Source of the DNA: Pseudomonadota bacterium
GTDB taxonomy: Bacteria > Pseudomonadota > Gammaproteobacteria > Halothiobacillales > Halothiobacillaceae
Assembly (NCBI GenBank): GCA_021795795.1
Contig: JAJYPA010000462.1
Span: 1 to 6,686 of the forward strand
Direction: 5' to 3'
Length of the DNA: 6,686 bases
Below, piece after piece: positions 1 to 6,316 of this stretch; positions within the stretch are counted from its first letter, which is position 1, and each line of letters opens with the position of its first letter. Position numbers and translations under genes: made by a program. The notes under the pieces are model-generated. The model had not been told where the DNA came from and ran no database searches. It saw only the letters and a list, made by a program, of their open reading frames with translations.

Positions 1-57
1 TCCCCGGTGGCCAATACGTTAAGGCGGAACGTCAACCTGCTGGTCGAGCCCGCCTAA
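1..57 (+). CDS. C-terminal end of an unidentified upstream gene (partial)
   Basis: The window opens inside a reading frame that ends at a TAA at 55-57 and encodes the last 18 residues of a protein (ending NLLVEPA). Third codon positions are G or C in 16 of 18 codons, which is what a real GC-rich gene would show and is much stronger than the bias in the genes downstream. The stop lies 25 bases before the GTG start of the next gene, with only a Shine-Dalgarno site between, so it is probably the preceding gene of the same operon. The fragment is too short to name a family. It could be a further component of the redox/cyanate system or an unrelated neighbour. Confidence 0.5.
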   Translation, partial: SPVANTLRRNVNLLVEPA

Positions 58-67
58 GCCCGCATTC

Positions 68-72
68 AGGAG
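68..72 (+). promoter_or_regulatory. Shine-Dalgarno AGGAG supporting a GTG start at 83
   Basis: AGGAG lies 10 bases before the GTG at 83. The next in-frame start, an ATG at 107, has no comparable purine-rich site at the right distance. This favours the GTG as the true start of the flavoprotein gene. Confidence 0.6.
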
Positions 73-82
73 CAGATCCATC

Positions 83-1207
83 GTGAATCAGCTCGCCAGA
101 AATTCAATGGACAACGATTGGTCCGAGGCTGCGATGCTGGATGCGGCGTCGGCAGTCATTCATCGCGATCTGCAACCCATGACGACGCAAATTGATCTTG
201 AAGGCATATACCCCGAGCGGGTGATGCGCAATCTCGGTGCCGCAGGGGCATTTTACCATCACCTGCCGGCCTCAGGTCATGTAGAAAGCATGAACCTACC
301 GGCGGCCGTCAAGGCCATGAGCCGTGTCTCCGAGGAATGCATGTCTACCGGCTTCGCGGTGTGGTGCCAGGACACCTGTGGATGGTATCTGGAGAATGCC
401 GCAAATTCCATGGTGCAGGAGCAATGGATTCGTACAGTGGCATCCGGGAAAACCCTGGGTGGTACCGGAATGTCAAATACCATGAAAGCCTTTGCAGGGA
501 TTGAAAGACTGCGATTGCAGGGCAGGCGCGTAGAAGGCGGATATCTAGTCAATGGTAATTTGCCCTGGGTATCCAATCTGGGACGGGGACATGTCTTTGG
601 AACCCTGTTTGCCCTTGAAGGAGCATCCCATCAGTCGGTAATGACGCTCGTGGATTGTGATATGCCGGGATTTACCCTCAAGCAAATGGCGCATTTCACG
701 GCACTGGAAGGTTCTGGGACATATGCCTGTATTTTTGACGATGTTTTTATTCCAGATGCGATGATTATTGATGAGAATGGAGCGCCCTTTTTGCATCGCA
801 GTAAAGCGGGAATTGTACTACTGCAAACAGGTATGGGACTGGGTGTCGCACAGTCCTGTATTGACATCAGCAGAGAGACAGAATCATTTTTGAGTCATGT
901 AAACCGATATCTGGATGATCGTCCTGAAGATCTACAAAATGAATTGAATGAAATAAACGAGGCGGTAATGGCTTTGGCAGAAACGCCTTACGAATACGCC
1001 AAGGAATATTTTCGGGCAGTTTTGCAGGTGCGTCTGCGGGTAAGTGAGATCACGCTTCGCTCAGCACAATCCGCCATGCTGCATTCCGGGGCTAAAGGTT
1101 ACCTGCGGACGGCACCCGCCCAGCGCAAGCTCCGCGAGGCCTATTTTGTGGCCATGATAACGCCGTCTATAAAACATTTGCGTAAAGAACTTGCGGAGAT
1201 GAATTAG
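83..1207 (+). CDS. Acyl-CoA dehydrogenase-fold flavoprotein, probably not a classical acyl-CoA dehydrogenase
   Basis: This 374-residue cytoplasmic protein has the length and layout of the acyl-CoA dehydrogenase superfamily. It has an N-terminal helical domain (about 15-120), a central beta domain (about 124-230) with the family-like YLVNGNLPWVSN stretch at 154-165 and FDDVFIP at 218-224, and a C-terminal four-helix domain (about 240-370). The last segment holds GAKGYLR (337-342 region), QRKLREAYF (347-355) and TPSIKHLRKEL (360-370). Classical members use a glutamate base either in a YEG-type motif after the QR..R element or on the helix near residue 245. Here those regions read TPSIKHLRKE and SKAGIVLLQ, and I find no glutamate at either place. 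The superfamily also includes flavin-dependent monooxygenases (DszC/SfnB type), which lack that base. The next gene supplies a rubredoxin electron chain, so reductive oxygen activation is a reasonable guess. The substrate is unknown, and its role in a cyanate operon is inference. The fold assignment is fairly secure; the activity is not. Confidence 0.85.
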   Translation: MNQLARNSMDNDWSEAAMLDAASAVIHRDLQPMTTQIDLEGIYPERVMRNLGAAGAFYHHLPASGHVESMNLPAAVKAMSRVSEECMSTGFAVWCQDTCGWYLENAANSMVQEQWIRTVASGKTLGGTGMSNTMKAFAGIERLRLQGRRVEGGYLVNGNLPWVSNLGRGHVFGTLFALEGASHQSVMTLVDCDMPGFTLKQMAHFTALEGSGTYACIFDDVFIPDAMIIDENGAPFLHRSKAGIVLLQTGMGLGVAQSCIDISRETESFLSHVNRYLDDRPEDLQNELNEINEAVMALAETPYEYAKEYFRAVLQVRLRVSEITLRSAQSAMLHSGAKGYLRTAPAQRKLREAYFVAMITPSIKHLRKELAEMN

Positions 1208-1257
1208 GACTCACGCCTAGTATGGATGAAGCCAGAAAAATATACAAGCTCAGTGCA

Positions 1258-1262
1258 GAGGG
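1258..1262 (+). promoter_or_regulatory. Shine-Dalgarno GAGGG supporting an ATG start at 1268
   Basis: GAGGG sits 5 bases before the ATG at 1268. The upstream in-frame ATG at 1226 is preceded by a stretch without a good Shine-Dalgarno match. The 1268 start also puts the protein start just before the first conserved rubredoxin segment, as in free-standing rubredoxins. Confidence 0.5.
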
Positions 1263-1267
1263 ACCCG

Positions 1268-2653
1268 ATGCATAGCAAAAATTATGAACGCTGGATCTGT
1301 GAAGTCTGCGGGTTCATATACGACGAAGCGCAAGGTGATCCGGATTCAGGGCTCGCACCAGGAACGCGCTATGCGGACATACCAGAAGGGTGGGAATGTC
1401 CTGTGTGCGGTATGCGCAAGAGCGATCTGCGACTGTTGACCGATTTCCCGGCGGGTGATTTGCGAAAAACCGAACACATAAAAACACCTGACCGACGCGA
1501 ATGTCGTGGAGGAGCTGAATATATTGTTATTGTGGGTGCGGGATTTGCAGGGTGGTCGGTTGCAGAGGCCCTAAGGCGTATTGGATCCTCCGCACCGGTG
1601 CTGCTGATCAGCAGCTGCAGGGGTGATTTCTATTCCAAGCCATCGCTATCCGAGGCTCTGGCCGGTGGAAAGACAGCCCAGGATCTCATTTACGAGGATG
1701 CGTTTAGCAGAGCGCAGCGGCTGAACATCCAAATTCGTACCGACACGCCGGTGATCCAGTTGGATCCATCACGGAAGAGATTGATCACTTCACACGGCTC
1801 CATCGTTTATGGAAAATTGGTGCTTGCCCTTGGCGCACACCAACGTGAGCTACCGCTACGCGGTAATGCTGCACATAACGTATATGCCGTGAATGACCTA
1901 ACGGATTACATGAAACTCCGCCAAAAGCTGGACTCCGGCCCTAAACTGGTGACGATTTTGGGTTCCGGCCTCATTGGATGCGAGTTTGCGGACGATATCT
2001 CCGGCGCCGGACATGCCGTAACGATGGTGGACCCCAATCACTGGCCCCTGTCGCGGCTGCTTCCAGAGGAAATGGCGATAGACCTGCAGAAGCAACTGAA
2101 TGAGAAAGGGATAGTTTTTCATCTTGGTACTACTCTTACGACGCTGGAATATTCCGCGAGCCGCTATCGGGCGGTTCTCCAGAATGGGGGCACCTTCGAG
2201 ACAGATATAGTGGTCACCGCCGCTGGATTGATACCTAATACCGGTCTGGCTGAGCGCACCGGATTGAAGGTTGATAAGGGGATCAGCGTGGATCTTCAGA
2301 TGCAATCTTCCATCAGCGATATATATGCCATAGGTGACTGTGCCTCCGTAGATGGTACGGTATATTCATACATCGAACCGATCAAACATCAGGCAGAAAT
2401 AATTGCAGAGAATCTGGCCGGTCAGTGTTCTTTTTTCTCAAAGAAACCAATGATTATAAAAATAAAAACACCCACTCTTCCGTTGGTTATATGTCAAATC
2501 AGAAAGACTGAAACCAAAGCATGGACAGTGGTTGAGAGGCAAGAGCATGGTTGCAGAATGGAGTTGACAGATGAACACGGAGAATTGGCGGCATTTGCGA
2601 TATCCGGCGTTGAAAAATCAGCAGCTAGAGAATTATATAAATATTGTATGTGA
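1268..2653 (+). CDS. Rubredoxin fused to rubredoxin-NAD(+) reductase
   Basis: A 461-residue fusion that should carry electrons from NADH through FAD to an iron centre in one polypeptide. Residues 1-55 are a complete rubredoxin: two Cys-x2-Cys-Gly knuckles, C11/C14 and C44/C47, bind one iron, with the typical GDPDSGLAPGT stretch between them. After a ~30-residue linker comes an AlkT-type reductase: an FAD-binding GAGFAG at 90-95, the YSKPSLSEAL segment, an NAD(H)-binding GSGLIG at 232-237 followed by CEFADD, and the second FAD motif IYAIGDC around 352-358. The reductase part matches pseudomonad rubredoxin reductases along its whole length, including the KTPTLPLV segment near the end. The frame can be extended upstream to an ATG at 1226 (475 residues), but the Shine-Dalgarno site and domain boundary favour 1268. 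Rubredoxin and its reductase usually serve alkane hydroxylase AlkB or oxygen/peroxide detoxification. No such partner is in the window, so the flavoprotein just upstream is the likeliest electron acceptor (inference). Confidence 0.92.
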   Translation: MHSKNYERWICEVCGFIYDEAQGDPDSGLAPGTRYADIPEGWECPVCGMRKSDLRLLTDFPAGDLRKTEHIKTPDRRECRGGAEYIVIVGAGFAGWSVAEALRRIGSSAPVLLISSCRGDFYSKPSLSEALAGGKTAQDLIYEDAFSRAQRLNIQIRTDTPVIQLDPSRKRLITSHGSIVYGKLVLALGAHQRELPLRGNAAHNVYAVNDLTDYMKLRQKLDSGPKLVTILGSGLIGCEFADDISGAGHAVTMVDPNHWPLSRLLPEEMAIDLQKQLNEKGIVFHLGTTLTTLEYSASRYRAVLQNGGTFETDIVVTAAGLIPNTGLAERTGLKVDKGISVDLQMQSSISDIYAIGDCASVDGTVYSYIEPIKHQAEIIAENLAGQCSFFSKKPMIIKIKTPTLPLVICQIRKTETKAWTVVERQEHGCRMELTDEHGELAAFAISGVEKSAARELYKYCM

Positions 2654-2708
2654 TAGCAAAAGATTGCCATTTGTGAGTTAAGATATATTAACAGATAAAG
2701 GAACTATA

Positions 2709-3614
2709 ATGGAAATAGTACCAGAAGATATCCAACATAAGGTTGATAGAATCTTACCACAAAGCTTTATGGAGCCGAAATCCATCAGAGAAACACTTGA
2801 CACTTTCACGAGTATAGCTGTTACAAAGTGGTCCCGACCGTTAGGATTCTTTTTTCAATCCATTGCGGGTGGTGCAATGGTATGCTTCGGAGTAATTCTT
2901 GCGATTGCGGTCGGTGCAGGCATTGCTACTCCAGGTATAGCCAATCTAGTAAGCGGTTTAGTTTTCGGGTTTTCATTTGTAGCCATTATGGTATCAGGCG
3001 CATCCCTGATAACCTCGGATATGGCCGCTGGATTTGTTGCCATGAGCCGCGGAAGAATGACATTCCCTTCCTATGTCAGCTTCTTACTGGTAGGCTGGAT
3101 AGGAAATATCGTTGGAGCATTCATTTTTATTGGCATTGTAGCCGCCGGGCCAGGCGCATATGCGAAACCCATATTTCTTGATCGAGCGCATTTGATAGCG
3201 CTATCAAAAGTCGGACCAGATGCCATATCCGTTTTTTGTATGGCAATTATTTGTACGTGGTTGTTACAAACCTCATTTTTTCTCTATGTGAAGGCACGCA
3301 CAGACGTCGGTAAAATGGTGATGGCTTGGTACGGACCGTTGGCATTCGTAGCCGGTATGACCGAGCATTGTATAGCTAACATCGGGATGATCGGATTACC
3401 GCTTCTTATGCAAAGCCGATACATTGCGCTAAACAGTGCTGCCTTAGCCACCCCTGCTAGTAAAATAAAACTGCTCACTTGGGGTTTTGGACACTTTGGC
3501 CTCTTGCGTAATGAACTTATAGTTTGGGCCGGCAACTGGATAGGTGGCACCGTTTTTGTTGCGATATTATTCATGATGATCTCTTGGGCCTACGACAAGA
3601 CTAGGCCGGTATAA
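2709..3614 (+). CDS. Formate/nitrite transporter (FNT) family anion channel
   Basis: This 301-residue inner-membrane protein belongs to the FNT family (FocA/NirC/hydrosulfide channel), which forms pentamers with one pore per subunit for small monovalent anions. After a ~45-residue cytoplasmic start, six hydrophobic segments can be seen at about 46-72, 78-103, 122-146, 170-193, 204-233 and 270-292. Family hallmarks are GLVFGFSFVAIMVSGASL (83-100) with the broken-helix region ITSD after it, GWIGNIVGAF (129-138), the central histidine in EHCIANIG (H220, N224), and the closing AGNWIGGTVFVA (274-285). It is slightly longer than the usual 260-290 residues, mostly at the ends. An AAAGGA at 2697-2702 lies 6 bases before the ATG. 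FNT proteins are known to carry formate, nitrite, hydrosulfide and similar ions. Its place three genes before cyanase makes cyanate a good candidate here, but thiocyanate-derived hydrosulfide, nitrite or bicarbonate are possible. The sequence cannot decide the substrate. Confidence 0.9.
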   Translation: MEIVPEDIQHKVDRILPQSFMEPKSIRETLDTFTSIAVTKWSRPLGFFFQSIAGGAMVCFGVILAIAVGAGIATPGIANLVSGLVFGFSFVAIMVSGASLITSDMAAGFVAMSRGRMTFPSYVSFLLVGWIGNIVGAFIFIGIVAAGPGAYAKPIFLDRAHLIALSKVGPDAISVFCMAIICTWLLQTSFFLYVKARTDVGKMVMAWYGPLAFVAGMTEHCIANIGMIGLPLLMQSRYIALNSAALATPASKIKLLTWGFGHFGLLRNELIVWAGNWIGGTVFVAILFMMISWAYDKTRPV

Positions 3615-3660
3615 CACATGTGACACATAAGGTTACTTTTCAGATATAGGGAATAACGAT

Positions 3661-4914
3661 ATGACATCTTCAAAAACTTATGACGCGAAATCTGCGTTTC
3701 TGGTATTTTTAACAATTTATACCATCACATCCGCTCTGCCCGCATATTCTGACCCCCTAACTCAGGCACTGTCAGAGGGGAGTTATACCCTCCAGTTCAG
3801 ACCTCGCTATGAATTCGTGCAACAGCCTGGACTTGATGAAGCTCAAGCATTCACCATTCGCACGATGTTGGCACTCTCATCGCACCAGGAATATGGATTA
3901 ACCGGTTATGTCCAGTTTATTAATGTGAGCAGTCTGCTCAACCACTACAACAGCCTTCTGAACGGAAAGACTCAGTATTCGATCATACCCGATCCAGAAG
4001 AAACCGGCGTCAATCAGTTTTATATTGAGTACACAGGCTTGCGAGGTATAAAAGCCCGCGTGGGTCGCCAAGAAATCGTTTTGAATGATAGTCGATTCGT
4101 GGGCAATGTTAATTTCTTCCAAACCCCTCAAAGTTACGATGCTGTTTCCCTTCATTACAGCGTTGACAAGCATATCCGTCTTTTTGGCGCGTACATTTGG
4201 CGAATCAAAAACATTCTCAATCAACTGGAAACATCTAAGACGTTTCTCGCTCAGGCCTCGTTTGTTCCAAATACGTTCCTCCACGCTGATATTTTTGGGT
4301 ATTGGTATGGAAATCAGTCAAAAACTCTGATACCTGGGGCCGCAGCTTGTTTGTTGCCAGGTGTACAGGCCTGCAACGACCAAATCATAGGAATCCGCGT
4401 TACCGGAAACATACCGTTAACTCGTTCATACCGTATACAGTACGACGGTAGCTATGCGAAACAGCTCCCGTATGACAGTGGTAGTCCCTTGGTTAATGCT
4501 TCTTACGCACACGGCGGCGCTGGCCTATTCTGGCGGAATCTTGGCATTCATGCCGATTACATGGTGATGGGCGCTAATAAAAATGGTACGTATGGCTTCC
4601 AGACGCCGCTGGCAACGAAACATCTGTACAATGGCTGGGCAGACATTTTTCTAACTACTCCAAAAGAAGGGTTAAAAAGCCTGTATTTCACTGCGAAGGC
4701 ACAGTGGATGAATACTAAATTTCTGGCGAGATATTATTCTTTTGATTCGAGTTATCATTCTGTGCACTATGGACATGAAGTCGATCTTTCCGCTATTCAT
4801 CGCATTGACTCAGTTTGGCTTTTCGGAGCGCAATATGCAGACTTTATATCAGCTGATAGTTTATTCAAAAACACCCAGGCTGGTTGGGTTTTTGTCAATG
4901 CAAACTTTACATAG
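3661..4914 (+). CDS. Outer-membrane beta-barrel porin, alginate-export (AlgE-like) family
   Basis: A 417-residue protein with a Sec signal peptide: lysines at 5 and 10, a hydrophobic core at about 12-27, and a likely cut after the ALPAYS segment (A28-x-S30). The mature part is rich in aromatic, alternating strands typical of a beta barrel. Its first half matches a family usually annotated as alginate export or putative porin: LRPRYE-like strand FRPRYEFV at 46-53, HYNSLLNGKTQY around 95-106, DPEETGVNQFYIEY at 111-124, and GRQEIVLNDSRFVGNV at 135-150 followed by Q157-SYDAV. Cysteines 230 and 238 are close together and could form a disulfide in a loop. The protein ends NANFT, with the aromatic residue second from last. 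AGGGA at 3648-3652 lies 8 bases before the ATG, and the gene starts 46 bases after the FNT gene. In this context it is more likely a general or anion-selective pore feeding the cyanate pathway than an alginate exporter; no alginate genes are present. Confidence 0.8.
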   Translation: MTSSKTYDAKSAFLVFLTIYTITSALPAYSDPLTQALSEGSYTLQFRPRYEFVQQPGLDEAQAFTIRTMLALSSHQEYGLTGYVQFINVSSLLNHYNSLLNGKTQYSIIPDPEETGVNQFYIEYTGLRGIKARVGRQEIVLNDSRFVGNVNFFQTPQSYDAVSLHYSVDKHIRLFGAYIWRIKNILNQLETSKTFLAQASFVPNTFLHADIFGYWYGNQSKTLIPGAAACLLPGVQACNDQIIGIRVTGNIPLTRSYRIQYDGSYAKQLPYDSGSPLVNASYAHGGAGLFWRNLGIHADYMVMGANKNGTYGFQTPLATKHLYNGWADIFLTTPKEGLKSLYFTAKAQWMNTKFLARYYSFDSSYHSVHYGHEVDLSAIHRIDSVWLFGAQYADFISADSLFKNTQAGWVFVNANFT

Positions 4915-4974
4915 AGCACCAGAATGTTTTTGTAGGAATTGGTAAACACTTAGCAACCTGTATGGAGATAATAA

Positions 4975-5418
4975 ATGAACAGATCCGATGTCACCGCGTT
5001 AATACTAGAGAAAAAGCGTTCACATGGCCTCCGCTGGAAGGAGATGAGCGCCCAACTGGGGGCCAGCAAAGAATGGTGCACTGCTGCTCTCCTGGGACAG
5101 ATGCCGCTATCAGCTGAGCAGGCGCGTATGACTACCCAATTACTGGACCTTCCTGAGGAAGCTGAGCGCGTCCTACAGGAAATTCCTTCACGCGGGTGTC
5201 TACCAACCGCCGTTCCTACAGACCCAACTATTTACCGTTTTTACGAGATATTACAGGTATATGGGACCACCATCAAGGAACTCATCCATGAGGAGTTTGG
5301 TGACGGAATTATGAGTGCCATTGATTTTTCCATGGATATCTCTCGGGTAAAAGATGAGCACGGCGATCGGATCAAGGTCACTTTGAACGGTAAATACCTG
5401 AAGTATAAAGCTTACTGA
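4975..5418 (+). CDS. cynS: Cyanase (cyanate hydratase/lyase)
   Basis: A 147-residue cytoplasmic enzyme that catalyses cyanate plus bicarbonate to carbamate and CO2, the carbamate then breaking down to ammonia and CO2. The protein lines up with E. coli CynS (156 residues) from the helical N-terminal domain (about 1-75, with TAALLGQ at 36-42) to the catalytic C-terminal domain. The latter holds the near-invariant PTDPTIYRFYEILQVYGTT at 81-99 and FGDGIMSAIDF at 108-118. The three catalytic residues R96, E99 and S122 of E. coli are present as R88, E91 and S114, a constant offset of 8, so the enzyme should be active. It is shorter only at the N-terminus. The family forms a decamer with active sites between dimers. 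GGAG at 4964-4967 lies 7 bases before the ATG. No cynT carbonic anhydrase, cynX or cynR is seen beside it, unlike the E. coli operon. Confidence 0.97.
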   Translation: MNRSDVTALILEKKRSHGLRWKEMSAQLGASKEWCTAALLGQMPLSAEQARMTTQLLDLPEEAERVLQEIPSRGCLPTAVPTDPTIYRFYEILQVYGTTIKELIHEEFGDGIMSAIDFSMDISRVKDEHGDRIKVTLNGKYLKYKAY

Positions 5419-5433
5419 AAAATCATCCTGAAT

Positions 5434-5437
5434 GAGG
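5434..5437 (+). promoter_or_regulatory. Shine-Dalgarno GAGG supporting an ATG start at 5444
   Basis: GAGG lies 6 bases before the ATG at 5444. An in-frame ATG at 5432 overlaps this site and has only a poor upstream sequence, so translation more likely begins at 5444, removing four residues (MRCD). Confidence 0.55.
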
Positions 5438-5443
5438 TGCGAT

Positions 5444-6304
5444 ATGAAAAGTGAAAGTATCTTAGAATGTGCAGACATGGCCGTATTATTGAATTCCCAT
5501 CCTGAGGATATCGTACTCATTGATACGCGGTCGCCAGAAGCCTACGCGGCGGGTCACCTTCCTGGAGCACGTAATCTTCGTGAGGTGTTTACTTATCTCG
5601 CAACGACAGATTACGATGGTTTGGAGGGCCTGACGTTAAAATTTTCTGAACTATTAGGGAAGCTCGGCGTTGGTGCCAACCAGAAAATCGTATTCTACGA
5701 ACAGCAGATGAACGACGGATTCGGTCAGTCATGCCGGGGTTGGTATCTGATGCAGTATTTAGGTCATCCTAATGCGGCCGTGCTTCACGGTGGATATCGA
5801 AGATGGCTGGACGAGGGGTTGCCATCGACTTTAGACGTTCCAGAGTTTACTCCTGCGGAAAATTTTAAGGTCCATAAAAATGAGAATGTCATGGTCACGA
5901 AAGACCAGATGCTCCACGCTTTGGACGATAAAGAAACGATTATTCTGGATGTTCGTGATGTGAGTGAGTGGATTGGTGAGAGTTCTTCGCCCTATGGCAT
6001 AGATTATTGTCCACGCAAAGGTCGGATTCCCGGTGCGCGATGGATAGAATGGTATCGATTTATGAAGCCCGGAGAATCTGGACCTATATTCAAGGGCAAA
6101 AATGAACTATTGGCAGAATTACAGACCGTCGGCATTAGTTCGAAAAGTAGCGTCATTATATACTGCTTCAAAGGGGCCAGGGCGTCTAATGCTCTTCTCG
6201 CAATGAAAAGTGCCGGCATTGATAATGTTCGGATGTATTTTGGCTCGTGGAATGAATGGTCTAGGAACCCTGCGCTACCCATTGAAGCAGGTCATCCTGC
6301 CTGA
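5444..6304 (+). CDS. Two-domain rhodanese-type sulfurtransferase
   Basis: A 286-residue cytoplasmic protein of tandem rhodanese domains, the layout of thiosulfate and 3-mercaptopyruvate sulfurtransferases. The N-terminal domain (about 6-125) has VLIDTRSPEAYAAGHLPGA (25-43) and VLHGGYRRW (113-121) but no cysteine directly after the strand ending VFYE, so it is the usual inactive half. The C-terminal domain (about 150-280) has ILDVRD, GRIPGARWIEW and the active loop CFKGARA at 241-247, with C241 as the sulfur-carrying cysteine. Bovine rhodanese has CRKGVTA, in which the lysine helps bind thiosulfate; that lysine is kept here. Mercaptopyruvate enzymes have CGSGVTA instead, so thiosulfate or a similar anionic donor is more likely than mercaptopyruvate. 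The typical ending GSWNEWSRNP follows at 267-276. The gene starts 25 bases after cynS. A cyanide-to-thiocyanate role beside cyanase is attractive, but rhodaneses have many acceptors and the true one cannot be read from sequence. An alternative start at 5432 adds four residues. Confidence 0.92.
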   Translation: MKSESILECADMAVLLNSHPEDIVLIDTRSPEAYAAGHLPGARNLREVFTYLATTDYDGLEGLTLKFSELLGKLGVGANQKIVFYEQQMNDGFGQSCRGWYLMQYLGHPNAAVLHGGYRRWLDEGLPSTLDVPEFTPAENFKVHKNENVMVTKDQMLHALDDKETIILDVRDVSEWIGESSSPYGIDYCPRKGRIPGARWIEWYRFMKPGESGPIFKGKNELLAELQTVGISSKSSVIIYCFKGARASNALLAMKSAGIDNVRMYFGSWNEWSRNPALPIEAGHPA

Positions 6305-6316
6305 AAAAGCGGCAGG
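6296..6316 (+). terminator. Weak hairpin at the end of the operon
   Basis: CCTGCC (6296-6301) and GGCAGG (6311-6316) form a perfect 6-bp stem with a 9-base loop that includes the sulfurtransferase stop codon. It is followed by TTAATCATT, not a real T-run, so it would be a poor intrinsic terminator. The left arm can instead pair with GCAGG at 6287-6291, so two hairpins compete for it. It is the only candidate I see for an operon end. Confidence 0.25.

Noticed and set aside
1226..1267. Longer N-terminus for the rubredoxin fusion starting at ATG 1226
   Set aside because: No good Shine-Dalgarno site precedes 1226, whereas GAGGG lies 5 bases before ATG 1268, where the rubredoxin domain naturally begins. 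It cannot be fully excluded.
2664..2691. Internal promoter before the FNT gene (TTGCCA and TATATT or TATTAA) with a small GTTAA/TTAAC dyad
   Set aside because: Spacing is 14 or 16 bases, the -10 match is poor, and transcription would start on or just before the Shine-Dalgarno site, leaving almost no leader.
3898..4284. 128-residue minus-strand frame inside the porin gene
   Set aside because: It is antisense to a well-supported beta-barrel coding region and has no recognisable domain.
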